A stretch of 64,000 bases of DNA from Hyphomicrobium sp. Lineage in GTDB: Bacteria > Pseudomonadota > Alphaproteobacteria > Rhizobiales > Hyphomicrobiaceae. A program made the position numbers and the translations under genes. The notes under the pieces are model-generated. The model was not told the DNA's origin. It worked only from the letters and a program-made list of their open reading frames with translations, and made no database searches. The stretch is from contig JASBSU010000033.1 in NCBI GenBank assembly GCA_030148725.1, positions 1 through 64,000 on the forward strand. Direction: 5' to 3'. Numbering within the stretch: the first letter of the stretch is position 1; each line of letters starts with the position of its first letter. Of this stretch, positions 26,525 through 34,980 are shown piece after piece.

Positions 26525-27538
26525 TCAGCCGACGAGGGCGCGAATGGCAAGCCCCGGAAGCAGCAGCACGCCCGACCAGATGACCGCCGCTATGGCGCTT
26601 GCGATCGCGAACGGCGCAATGGCCATGCCTTCCGCGCCGGCAGCGATCGGATAGAGAGCCCGGCGCATGCCGTAGAGCTTGCTGGTAACGACGCCCAGCA
26701 CACCGTCCTGCTGGACCAATGAGCGCGCGTCGGCGACACCGCGGCCATGGTCGTTGACGTACCACGCATCGCTGAAGTCGCCATTCGCCTGCGCCCCGGC
26801 ACGATGGAAGAACAGGTCGGCTGCGAACGCGCCGGCGGCACCGGCAATGAAGATCGGCCAGAACGATCCGCCTGCATAAAGATGCACGCCGCCAACGAAC
26901 ACGAACAGCCCCAGCACCGGCACGAACAGCATCGGCAGCGCCGCGCCGTTGGCAAACGCCAGCGCGAACATGGTGAGTGCTACCAGGAGTTCATGGTCGC
27001 GCATGAAGGCGAAGATGGCGTCCTGATTGTTGACGAAGAGCACGGGCCCCAGGATCACCCAAACCGCCCAGATGAAGGCACTGGAAACGTTGGCGATCTG
27101 GAATGGAATCTGCGGCATCTGGAACATGCCGGCGACGACTGGGATGACGGCCCGCACGGGGCCGACGAAGTGGCCGAGAAACACGCTCCACAGGCCGTGC
27201 TCGTCGAAGAACGCCTCGCCGCGCGGGATGAGCGTCGGATGTGTCGTGAACGGCCACACATTGCCGATGCTATCCTTGAATCGGTACCCGACCCAGTAGG
27301 ACAGCGAATAGCCCGCAACGCCGCCAAGGCCTGCGGCAATGATCGCTCCTATGAGGATCGGCCAGCCGACGCCGCTCGCTGCGAGCAGGATTGCCAGACC
27401 GGTAAGGATCGCCCAGCCCGGCCAGACGATCGACAGGAAGCACAGCGACTCGCCGAACGCGACGATGAAGGCAATCGGGATGGCCCAGCCTTCACCTTGT
27501 TTCACCAGCGAGAGAACCGTGTCGACGAAGCTGTCCAT
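26525..27538 (-). CDS. DedA-family membrane protein with an extra degenerate repeat
   Basis: A 337-residue membrane protein. The N-terminal 190 residues are a normal DedA/VTT domain: AFGESLCFLSIVWPG, then LGHFVGPVRAVIPVVAGMFQ and PFQIANVSSAFIWAVW. The family is linked to undecaprenyl-phosphate and phospholipid flipping. The remaining 150 residues add more membrane helices and a second, weaker copy of the same pattern (MRRALYPIAAGAEGM...PFAIASAIAAVIWSGVLLLPG). DedA proteins are usually about 200-220 residues, so the second half is unusual. It is convergent with btaB, 20 bp away. Confidence 0.85.
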   Translation of the reverse strand: MDSFVDTVLSLVKQGEGWAIPIAFIVAFGESLCFLSIVWPGWAILTGLAILLAASGVGWPILIGAIIAAGLGGVAGYSLSYWVGYRFKDSIGNVWPFTTHPTLIPRGEAFFDEHGLWSVFLGHFVGPVRAVIPVVAGMFQMPQIPFQIANVSSAFIWAVWVILGPVLFVNNQDAIFAFMRDHELLVALTMFALAFANGAALPMLFVPVLGLFVFVGGVHLYAGGSFWPIFIAGAAGAFAADLFFHRAGAQANGDFSDAWYVNDHGRGVADARSLVQQDGVLGVVTSKLYGMRRALYPIAAGAEGMAIAPFAIASAIAAVIWSGVLLLPGLAIRALVG

Positions 27539-27597
27539 TATCGAGAGGCTCTAAACCGTGCGTTGGAGAGAATGGCGGACGCTGACATTCACACGGG

Positions 27598-28038
27598 CTA
27601 GCCCCTCTGGCACCGGCGCTTCATCTCAGCGCCCAGCTCTCGTGAGACTTCGCTCGCCAGCATGATGCCGCGCGAGACTTGCGCCGGCGTGAGCGTGTTC
27701 GATGAACGCAGAACGCCGGGGGCCCGATCCGCCTCGTTTTTGCCGTGCGCGAGCTCATCGCAGGAGAGCTCTTTCTTCTTGCTCTTCAGCGCGAAGAGCC
27801 GGACGCCCGAAGCATAAGCCTCGGCTGGCGCATGCGCCTTGACCCAGGCGCGATCGTTGTCGTCGACGAGATACTTCAGCGTGCGCTGCCGCTTGGCGAC
27901 GCAGTCGCTCGAATCGTCGACGCAGGTAAGACCGGAGTTTGAGCCGGAGGTGACGTTCGGGCCGCTACAACCAACGGGCGCGACAGGGACGAAAAGCAAA
28001 AGCAGGACCGGCAGGTTCCGGCGGCGGTAGAGATTCAT
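27598..28038 (-). CDS. Putative lipoprotein of unknown function
   Basis: A 146-residue protein with an export signal (MNLYRRRNLPVLLLLFVPVAPVGC). The Cys at residue 24 sits in a poor lipobox (PVGC), so lipidation is likely but not sure. The mature part is basic with four cysteines (TCVDDSSDCVAK, LSCDELAHG, MKRRC) that could form disulfides, and it includes the string LTPAQVSRGIMLASEVSRE. It is divergent from the quinone oxidoreductase gene. No family was recognised. Confidence 0.65.
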   Translation of the reverse strand: MNLYRRRNLPVLLLLFVPVAPVGCSGPNVTSGSNSGLTCVDDSSDCVAKRQRTLKYLVDDNDRAWVKAHAPAEAYASGVRLFALKSKKKELSCDELAHGKNEADRAPGVLRSSNTLTPAQVSRGIMLASEVSRELGAEMKRRCQRG

Positions 28039-28134
28039 TCTTGCTCCCTTGTCGGCGCGCCGATTAAGCCCGTAGAAGGCCTAAATGGCCGCGTCAAGGC
28101 GAAATGGGCAACGTTGGGCAGGAAAGGCCGGAAC

Positions 28135-29106
28135 ATGGCACACGCGATCCGCATCCACGAGAACGGCGGCCCAGAAGTGCTGAAATGGGAGGCGGTCGAC
28201 GTCGGCGAGCCCGGCCCCGGCGAGGCCCGCATCCGGCAGACCGCCATCGGCCTCAACTACATCGACGTCTACCACCGCACCGGCCTTTATAAGCTCGCGG
28301 CGCTCCCCGCGGTCATAGGCATGGAGGGCGCCGGCCGGGTCGAGGCGGTCGGCCCCGGCGTGACGGACGTCAAGGTTGGGGACCGGGTCGCATACGGGAC
28401 CGTGCTTGGCGGCTATGCCGAGGAGCGTCTCATTCCCGCGGACCGGCTCGTCAAACTGCCCGACGACATATCGGACGTCACCGCCGCCGCGATCATGCTG
28501 CAGGGGATGACCGCGCGCTACCTGTTGCGCGAGACCTACCACGTCACACCTGAAACCGTGATGCTGTTCCATGCGGCGGCCGGTGGTGTCGGCCTGATCG
28601 TCTGCCAATGGGCGAAGGCGCTGGGCGCCACGATGATCGGCACGGTCGGGAGCGACGAGAAGGCAGCGCTCGCGAAGTCGGCCGGCTGCACGCACGTGAT
28701 CAACTATCGGACAGAGGACTATGTTGCCCGCGTGCGCGAGATCACCGGCGGCTCGATGTGCGATGTCGCATACGACAGCGTCGGCAAGGACACGTTTCCC
28801 TCTTCGCTCGACTGCCTGAAGCCGAAGGGCCTTTGGGTGAGCTTCGGTAATGCGTCAGGCCCGGTGCCGCCTTTCGATATGACGCTGCTGTCGGTCAAAG
28901 GCTCGCTGTTTGCGACGCGGCCGACCGTGATGGCTTACACCGCACAGCGCGCCGACCTTCTGGCCAACGCTGCCGATCTCTTTGCGATGATCGCCAAGGG
29001 CGCCATCAAAGTTGAGCCGACGACATACGCGCTGAAAGACGCAGCGCAGGCGCACCGTGACCTCGAAGCGCGCAAGACGACGGGTTCGATCGTTCTGGTG
29101 CCCTAA
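28135..29106 (+). CDS. Quinone oxidoreductase (zeta-crystallin-like, NADPH-dependent)
   Basis: A 323-residue member of the zinc-independent medium-chain dehydrogenase family. IGLNYIDVYHRTGLYK near residue 38 is the quinone oxidoreductase signature, GMEGAGRVEAVGPGV follows, and the cofactor loop is HAAAGGVGLIVCQWAKALGA near residue 145. No zinc-ligand cysteines are present. It would reduce quinones by one electron with NADPH. GGAAAGG lies upstream of ATG 28135. Confidence 0.92.
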   Translation: MAHAIRIHENGGPEVLKWEAVDVGEPGPGEARIRQTAIGLNYIDVYHRTGLYKLAALPAVIGMEGAGRVEAVGPGVTDVKVGDRVAYGTVLGGYAEERLIPADRLVKLPDDISDVTAAAIMLQGMTARYLLRETYHVTPETVMLFHAAAGGVGLIVCQWAKALGATMIGTVGSDEKAALAKSAGCTHVINYRTEDYVARVREITGGSMCDVAYDSVGKDTFPSSLDCLKPKGLWVSFGNASGPVPPFDMTLLSVKGSLFATRPTVMAYTAQRADLLANAADLFAMIAKGAIKVEPTTYALKDAAQAHRDLEARKTTGSIVLVP

Positions 29107-29333
29107 ATCAAAGCGCCCTTGGTTATGGTTAGCCGCTGGTAACCGGCAGAGTGAAGGAGTGCTTGCGCGCTGCTCTGAAGCGACGCCAATGCCCTGATTT
29201 GGAGCGAAACACCCTTACCCGTTCACTTCTCGGATACTTCGCAATTTACCAGATTTCATTTCTCCTCTGACATTCTCGTAATCCAGAGCTCGAGCGGTTC
29301 AGGCCGCATGTGTATGGCGTACGGGCGGGACAG

Positions 29334-29603
29334 ATGGCACGGCTACAACTAGCTGAATACGGAATTGAAGAGAGCACCGATCACGGCTCAACGCCGGATG
29401 CTCTTTTCCAACTCGGCCTTAGGTATTGCGTAGGCCGGGATGTGGATACGGACCTCGTCGAGGCGCACAAGTGGTTCAATCTCGCAGCGATGCGCGGCAA
29501 TGAAGATGCCCGCCAGTATCGCAGCGAGATTTCCCGCGAGATGTCGAGGATACAGATATCACGCGCGCAGCGTCTGGCGCGTGAGTGGCTCGCACGGCAC
29601 TAG
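29334..29603 (+). CDS. Sel1-repeat small protein
   Basis: An 89-residue protein of a small alphaproteobacterial family. One Sel1-like TPR unit is visible: ALFQLGLRYCVGRDVDTDLV then EAHKWFNLAAMRGNEDARQY, with a helical tail SRIQISRAQRLAREWLARH. ATG 29334 (MARLQLAEYG) was chosen because conserved members begin this way, with GGGCGGGA just upstream; a GTG at 29310 is in frame. The role is unknown; Sel1 repeats mediate protein contacts. Confidence 0.8.
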   Translation: MARLQLAEYGIEESTDHGSTPDALFQLGLRYCVGRDVDTDLVEAHKWFNLAAMRGNEDARQYRSEISREMSRIQISRAQRLAREWLARH

Positions 29604-29649
29604 CTGACGGCTCGGCGTCTGGCCCTAACAGGGGAGGCGCCGCCTGCGG

Positions 29650-30246
29650 CTAGCAATTGCCGAACAGCGACGTCACGCAGTCCCACGACTTCTTGACGGC
29701 CCCGCCCACCGCTTTGCCGGTATCGGTCACGGCCTTGCCGGTCTTGTTGGCGAGGTCCTCGACCATGTTCGGCTTCTGGGTGTTATGGGCCGGGTTCGCT
29801 GCCGTCTCGTTCGGGGGTGGTAGCGGCTCCTGCTGGTGCTCAACCGGCGGCAGTTCCACCGGCGCCAGACCATGACCGGGCGAAGGCGATACCGCTGCTG
29901 CAGGCGGCGGCGAAGGCTGCCCCATCGGCACCGGCGCAGTCGCGTCAGCGGGCATCCCATTCGGATCGGCCAACGAGAACATCACGGTGCGCGTCTCGCC
30001 TGGACACGGCGTCGCCTGTCCTCGTGCCGCGCTGCAACTTGCGTGACCGCCGGCCTTCGCGAGTTCTGTTATGCACAGGAACTGTGCTCGGGAGGAGCGC
30101 GCGGCCAGCGATGCCTCGCCCCCGATCACACACCGGTACATGGTCTCGGGGCCTGTGCACGTGACGCAATATTCCTGCGCCGACGCAGCGCCCGAAAGCA
30201 CGGCCATCGCGAGCACGGCCATCGCGGGTGGAAGATGCCGTTGCAT
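29650..30246 (-). CDS. Secreted protein of unknown function with proline-rich middle
   Basis: A 198-residue protein with a signal peptide (MQRHLPPAMAVLAMAVLSGAASA). A cysteine-rich N-terminal domain (about 24-90: YCVTCTGPETMYRCV, FLCITELAKAGGHASCSAAR) is followed by a Pro-rich linker (about 105-150). The C-terminal segment NKTGKAVTDTGKAVGGAVKK resembles a short amphipathic helix and ends in CVTSLFGNC. Cysteines are paired in spacing, suggesting periplasmic disulfides. No function can be assigned. Confidence 0.65.
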   Translation of the reverse strand: MQRHLPPAMAVLAMAVLSGAASAQEYCVTCTGPETMYRCVIGGEASLAARSSRAQFLCITELAKAGGHASCSAARGQATPCPGETRTVMFSLADPNGMPADATAPVPMGQPSPPPAAAVSPSPGHGLAPVELPPVEHQQEPLPPPNETAANPAHNTQKPNMVEDLANKTGKAVTDTGKAVGGAVKKSWDCVTSLFGNC

Positions 30247-30404
30247 GAATGGTCCCCCTGGGTCCGGCTTCTTCAGAGCCTTATCTACCCACCACTCGGA
30301 CGATGCGGCGCCGTGCAGGACGCGTCAAGACCGCGCCGATAACAGCCAACGTGCTTACACGGCTTGCAATCGGTCCACCCCGCCTCTATTAGGGCACCTC
30401 CAGT

Positions 30405-30498
30405 GGAGCTGTGGCCGAGAGGCTGAAGGCGGCGGTTTGCTAAACCGTTATACGCTTGTAAAGGCGTATCGAGGGTTCGAATCCCTCCGGCTCCGCCA
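30405..30498 (+). tRNA. tRNA-Ser (anticodon GCU), CCA encoded
   Basis: A complete class II tRNA. The acceptor stem GGAGCTG pairs with CGGCTCC, the anticodon loop TTTGCTAAA carries GCT (reads AGC/AGU), the long variable arm is TACGCTTGTAAAGGCGTA, and the T arm is GGGTTCGAATCCC. CCA is encoded at 30496-30498. The long variable arm is the hallmark of serine tRNAs. Confidence 0.97.
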
Positions 30499-30798
30499 GA
30501 CACCTGTCTCATTTGCCTGCCAAGCTGGTCCGGCCGACCCGATCAGCGTCTTTGGATCACCGGCGGCTGCGGATAAGCTTCCTCGCGCCGCAACGGCTCG
30601 GGCGCCATGGTCGGGGATGAGGGAAAGCGCCGCAGTCTTCACCCTGACAGGCGCGGCCTTGACCGGCTATCAACAGGGCGGATTATAGTCCGGCACAATA
30701 GCTCGGGCATCTACAGCCATACCGGCCGGCGGCCAACAGGGCTACTGGCCTTTAGAACGACAAGACCAAATAACAATCGCCAACCTTGGGACCTGACA
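30499..30798. other. 300-base gap between tRNA-Ser and the aminotransferase gene
   Basis: No convincing gene is seen here. It holds the leader of the class V aminotransferase gene and the weak promoter candidate at 30659-30688. An open frame reaches upstream of the aminotransferase start, but its composition is not protein-like. Confidence 0.5.
30659..30688 (+). promoter_or_regulatory. Possible sigma-70-like promoter
   Basis: TTGACC, 18 bases, then TTATAG, about 110 bases before the aminotransferase start. Match and spacing are reasonable, but such pairs occur by chance; this is inference only. Confidence 0.3.
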
Positions 30799-32031
30799 AT
30801 GACGACAACCTTCCCGCCTCTGGAAATCCCCAACACGCTCGCCGCCGGCCCTGGCCCCGGCAACACCGATCCCCGCGTGCTCGAGCGCTTCGCCAAGTCC
30901 GGCGTCGCCGACCACATGCAGAAGGATGTGGTGCGCGGCATGCTTGAGGCCAAGGAGATGCTGCGCGCTCTCTGGGGCACGAAGAACGTCTACACGTACG
31001 GCGTCGCAGGCACCGGCTTCTCCGGCCTCGATTGCGTGCTCTCGCTGATCCTCCCGGGCGACAAGGTCGTTGCTTTCCCGAACGGCACCTTCTCGGGCAT
31101 CGACAGCCTCACGATCCGCATGAAGGCCGCCACCGCCGAAGAGCTGGCCGCTGACTCTCTCAACCCGAAGGCCGCCAGCGTCACCATCGTCGAGACCCCG
31201 CACGGCCAGTCCGTGACCGGCGAGACCGTCGATGCCGAGCTTGCCAAGCACAAGCCGATGTGGGCGTTCATGGCCCATTGGGAAACTGGCTCTGGTCGCA
31301 TCAACGACCTCAAGGGCTTCTCTGACGCCTGCGTGAAGCACGGCGTGATGGGCATCGTTGACGCGGTGTCGAGCCTTGGCGTCGCCGACTTCAACATCGA
31401 CGACTATCCGGGCGTCGTCGCCTGGGCCTCGTGTCCGCAGAAGGGCGTCCTCTCCCTGCCGCTCACCTACGCTCCTGTCAGCTTCACCGACAAGGCCATC
31501 GAGGTCGTCAAGAAGCGCGGCAGCCGCACCTACGTGCACCATCCGGTCCTCGACGCGCGCCACTGGGGCATCGTCGACGGCAAGGACGTCCCGAACGCCG
31601 TCTATCACCAGACGCATTCGTGCTACGCCGTTGCTGCCTTCCATGAGGCGCTGCGCATCATCCTCGGTTACGGGCGCCGCCGGAAGGCTTCGGACTACGC
31701 CTATCACGAGAAGGCGCTGCGTCAGGCCGTCGAGGCGATGGGCTGCGATGTGACCTCGAACATGACGAGCCTCGTCGTGCTCAACCTGCCGAGCAAACTC
31801 AAGGGCAAGGAGAAGGATCTCGTCGCCAGCGCCCGCGCCAAGGGCTTCGGCATCTGGCCGACGCTCTCGGAGCCCGTGCAGGTGCGCATCGGCATCCTGA
31901 ACCAGCTCTCGCCTGAGCAGATCGACGAGATCGTCAGCCGCTTCGCCGACGAAATGCTCGCGTTCGGCGCCGAGTTCGACAAGGCCGCAGTGATGAACGG
32001 CCTCAAGAACTACTACGCCAAGGCCGCCTGA
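30799..32031 (+). CDS. Class V aminotransferase (alanine/serine-glyoxylate type)
   Basis: A 410-residue fold-type I PLP enzyme. Recognisable parts are AAGPGPGNTDPRVLERF near the start, GVAGTGFSGLDCVLSLILPG, the PLP-binding Asp region GIVDAVSSLGV near 195, and the PLP lysine in SCPQKGVLSLPL near 217. The layout fits alanine-glyoxylate or serine-glyoxylate aminotransferases; the exact amino donor is uncertain because the N-terminus differs from the classical serine-cycle enzyme. In a methylotroph either reaction would link glycine/serine and glyoxylate pools. The gene ends at a strong terminator. Confidence 0.82.
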   Translation: MTTTFPPLEIPNTLAAGPGPGNTDPRVLERFAKSGVADHMQKDVVRGMLEAKEMLRALWGTKNVYTYGVAGTGFSGLDCVLSLILPGDKVVAFPNGTFSGIDSLTIRMKAATAEELAADSLNPKAASVTIVETPHGQSVTGETVDAELAKHKPMWAFMAHWETGSGRINDLKGFSDACVKHGVMGIVDAVSSLGVADFNIDDYPGVVAWASCPQKGVLSLPLTYAPVSFTDKAIEVVKKRGSRTYVHHPVLDARHWGIVDGKDVPNAVYHQTHSCYAVAAFHEALRIILGYGRRRKASDYAYHEKALRQAVEAMGCDVTSNMTSLVVLNLPSKLKGKEKDLVASARAKGFGIWPTLSEPVQVRIGILNQLSPEQIDEIVSRFADEMLAFGAEFDKAAVMNGLKNYYAKAA

Positions 32032-32047
32032 GACTGACGCTGGCACG

Positions 32048-32089
32048 AAAAAGCAGGTGGGTCGCGAGCAATCGCGACCCGCCTTTTTT
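32048..32089 (+). terminator. Rho-independent terminator, probably bidirectional
   Basis: GGTGGGTCGCGA-GCAA-TCGCGACCCGCC (12-bp stem with one G-U pair) is followed by six T, and an A-run (AAAAA) precedes the stem. It lies 16 bp after the aminotransferase stop and just before the end of the convergent ppk2 gene, so it can serve both. Confidence 0.88.
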
Positions 32090-32094
32090 GTTGG

Positions 32095-33015
32095 TCAGTA
32101 GATCGGCGGCACGTACATCTCGCGCGGCACGGGATGGCGCTGGTAGTCGGGATGATAGGTGCGCGCGGGCAGTTCCACGGGAGCGCGCTTCACCTCCTCA
32201 TAGGGAAGCTGCGTCAGCAGATGGTGGATGCAGTTGAGGCGCGCACGCTTCTTGTCGTCCGCCTCGACGACCCACCACGGCGCCTCCGGAATGTTGGTGC
32301 GCTGAAGCATCGCCTCCTTGGCCTGCGTGTATGCTTCCCAGCGGACGCGCGACTGCAGGTCCATCGGTGACAGCTTCCACTGCTTCAACGGATCGTGGAT
32401 GCGCATCGAGAAGCGGAAATGCTGCTCTTCGTCGGTGATGGAGAACCAGTACTTGATGAGCGTGATCCCGGAGCGAACGAGCATGCGCTCGAACTCCGGC
32501 ACCGTACGCAGAAACTCCTCGCACTCTTCTTCCGTGCAGAAGCCCATGACGCGCTCGACACCCGCGCGGTTGTACCAGGAGCGGTCGAACAGCACGATCT
32601 CGCCCGCCGCCGGCAGGTGGCTCACATAGCGCTGGAAGTACCACTGGGTGCGCTCGCGCTCGCTGGGTGCAGGTAGCGCTGCGACCCGACAGACGCGCGG
32701 ATTGAGCCGCTGCGTGATGCGCTTGATGACGCCGCCCTTGCCCGCAGCATCACGCCCCTCGAAGATGACGACGACCTTGCGCTTCTGCGCGACCACCCAG
32801 TCCTGAAGCTTGATCAGCTCGGTCTGCAGGCGGAACAGCTCCTTGAAGTAGAGCTGCCGGTCGACGCCCTCCGGCTCGGGGTGTTCCGACAATCCGTCGA
32901 GCAATCCTTCAAGGCGCCGGTCGTCGAGCTCCATTTCCAGCTCCTCATCGAAGCTGTCCACGAGATCGGCGCGAACCCGCATGTTGGTGTCTCTGGCGCG
33001 CGTATCGTTGCTCAC
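32095..33015 (-). CDS. ppk2: Polyphosphate kinase 2
   Basis: A 306-residue PPK2-family protein with Walker A EGRDAAGKGGVIKRI near residue 89, the lid region, and Walker B LFDRSWYNRAGVERVMGF near 143. Further family strings are IKYWFSITDEEQHFRF and DDKKRARLNCIHHLLTQLPY. It uses polyphosphate to phosphorylate nucleoside diphosphates, or the reverse. The length and single domain indicate a class I enzyme. It is 36 bp downstream of the CorA-like gene on the same strand, so they may form an operon. Confidence 0.95.
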   Translation of the reverse strand: MSNDTRARDTNMRVRADLVDSFDEELEMELDDRRLEGLLDGLSEHPEPEGVDRQLYFKELFRLQTELIKLQDWVVAQKRKVVVIFEGRDAAGKGGVIKRITQRLNPRVCRVAALPAPSERERTQWYFQRYVSHLPAAGEIVLFDRSWYNRAGVERVMGFCTEEECEEFLRTVPEFERMLVRSGITLIKYWFSITDEEQHFRFSMRIHDPLKQWKLSPMDLQSRVRWEAYTQAKEAMLQRTNIPEAPWWVVEADDKKRARLNCIHHLLTQLPYEEVKRAPVELPARTYHPDYQRHPVPREMYVPPIY

Positions 33016-33051
33016 TCTTCTCTCCTGCGGGTTGAAATGGATTGCATGCTG

Positions 33052-34695
33052 TTAGGAGCGTTCGCCGGATAGCCGGTCAAGCAGCGCCGTTAGAGGACGC
33101 GAGAACACGACGACGGCCACGGTCAGCACGGTGACCGCCGCACCGACGATGCCGAAGTAGGCCAGCTTGAGACCGATCGGCGCGCTCGTCTCATCGATGA
33201 GGTTCATGCCGAGAAACCCGGTGGCGATCGTCCCCACCAGGCCGACGATGGTGACGGCGGTCAGGCGGTGGATCGTTCCGCTTTGTCGCCGCAGCACGTC
33301 GCTGTCGAGGTACTGCACCATGTCGAAAATCTCGCCGCGCAGCTCCTTGTACAGTTCCTCGTTACCAAGGTGCGTGCGCTGCATGCGGAAGAGGTCTCGC
33401 GTCTGCGCCTGGTCGGAAACTTCCGTGAACCAGTAGCGCTGGGTAAAACGCATGAACGCTTCCTGCAGCCGGAAGGTTTCCCTCCGGAAGCCCTGCGAGG
33501 ATTGGGCACTTTGCATTTCGAGTTGCTTGATGGCCGCGACCAGCCGGTCCGACAGCATCAGCAGCGCCGCTTTGTGGAAGTGGCTGATGAGGAACAGCAG
33601 AAAATACTGATGGCGGAATTGCCCCAAAAGGCCGCGCTCATTGTCTTCGAGCCGCGTCGCATTGCCGTCCGCGATAATGGTGAACGCGTGCCCCGAAAGG
33701 AGAAAGCGTGCGCTGACGCCGCTCGTCTCGACACCTTCGTGATAGTAGCGGTCATAGCAGTGCCGGGATTCGAAATCGCGCAGGAACCGCTCGGCGAAGG
33801 GTGCATCGCCATTGACGCCCTGACCTGTCGCGAAGGCCAGACGAATGTAATCGGCGCGCTGCACCTCCCACGCGCGCTCAAGCGTCAGGTAGGTCATCAC
33901 CGGCATGCGGTAGTATTCGATCTGCCGGAATGACAGCGGGCTCTTGCTGCGCGAGCTTTCAGGCACCAGCGGCTTCAGCAGAAATTCCCAGTGCGCGGCG
34001 AAGCATGCCGTGCGCTGGTGCCCCACAAACGACAGGTAGCGCTCGCGCCGCTCGTAGTCTGAAGCGGCAAGCACATTGCCGTCTTTGTCGAGCCATTCGA
34101 CGCTGACCGGGCAGTGCAAGGCTTCGCCGGTCTCTGTCCATCCCGGCGGATAGGCGCGGCCGAACCGATACATGATGTCGTTGACGACGCTCAGCGGCAG
34201 GTCGCTCGCGTAGAACTCGAATGCGAGAATGACCGCGTCGACATCGTGGAAGAAATGCAGGTCGACGTGCGCCACCCGGCACGTCACCGCGGCGGCACCT
34301 TCGGTAAGCACCATGCGGACCGCAGCGACATCCGTGCGCCGATAAACCCGCAACGGGGCGTCGCCTTTGCCAAGTCCGCGGAGAGAACCGGGCGCATCGC
34401 CATAGAGGAAGCGTTGCACGTGCGGCAGGAACGCAACGAACTCGCGATAGTGCCGCTCCTGGAAGGCATCGCCCTCGACGCCGAACTCGTCGTCAACGAG
34501 TTCCCAGTTGCCGCCCCCGAGCCGCTCGAACAGCACGTCCGGACTTTCGCGGCGGCGATCGGTAGGCTGCGTAATGAGCTGGATCGGCCACAGCACGATT
34601 TGGCGGAATTGGCGCACGATCCGCGCTGCCCCAGGCCCCGTGACAGCCTCCGGCGCGCAGGTTATGGCGCCCGGCGCGCTGTGGTCGTTGGCCAT
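33052..34695 (-). CDS. CorA-like membrane protein
   Basis: A 547-residue protein. The first 440 residues are soluble with no recognised enzyme motif; about 400-475 is helical and charged. Two membrane helices close the protein (about 487-507 and 517-537), and TGFLGMNLID between them carries the GMN motif that defines CorA-type Mg2+ channels. The N-terminal domain is longer than in typical CorA (about 316 residues). Mg2+ or another divalent cation is plausible, and it may be co-transcribed with ppk2, whose polyphosphate binds Mg2+. The function is inferred. Confidence 0.72.
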   Translation of the reverse strand: MANDHSAPGAITCAPEAVTGPGAARIVRQFRQIVLWPIQLITQPTDRRRESPDVLFERLGGGNWELVDDEFGVEGDAFQERHYREFVAFLPHVQRFLYGDAPGSLRGLGKGDAPLRVYRRTDVAAVRMVLTEGAAAVTCRVAHVDLHFFHDVDAVILAFEFYASDLPLSVVNDIMYRFGRAYPPGWTETGEALHCPVSVEWLDKDGNVLAASDYERRERYLSFVGHQRTACFAAHWEFLLKPLVPESSRSKSPLSFRQIEYYRMPVMTYLTLERAWEVQRADYIRLAFATGQGVNGDAPFAERFLRDFESRHCYDRYYHEGVETSGVSARFLLSGHAFTIIADGNATRLEDNERGLLGQFRHQYFLLFLISHFHKAALLMLSDRLVAAIKQLEMQSAQSSQGFRRETFRLQEAFMRFTQRYWFTEVSDQAQTRDLFRMQRTHLGNEELYKELRGEIFDMVQYLDSDVLRRQSGTIHRLTAVTIVGLVGTIATGFLGMNLIDETSAPIGLKLAYFGIVGAAVTVLTVAVVVFSRPLTALLDRLSGERS

Positions 34696-34980
34696 GCGAT
34701 CCTATCCATGAAACAGAAGCGCCGTCCCCGCCGGCAGCCACCGGCAATCTATTGGCTGCGCATGACACTTTTCCGACAACCCAAACCTTTGGAGGTCTTG
34801 CGGTCGTCCCAGGCGCTTGGGATGGGAATACTGAGAGGGGGGACGACGCGGCGCGGCCGGCCGCATATCATTTGATGCATCGGCTGCACGTGGAGAGATA
34901 ACCGTACCTAGGCACTCGAAGAATCTTGACAGGGGCCGTCCGGAGCGGTCCCTCTTAAGGTGACACAACCAGGCCGACAC

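Noticed and set aside
34926-34954. TTGACA upstream of the ligand-binding-protein gene as a promoter
   Set aside because: No acceptable -10 box at 16-19 bp spacing; the nearest candidate is too far away.
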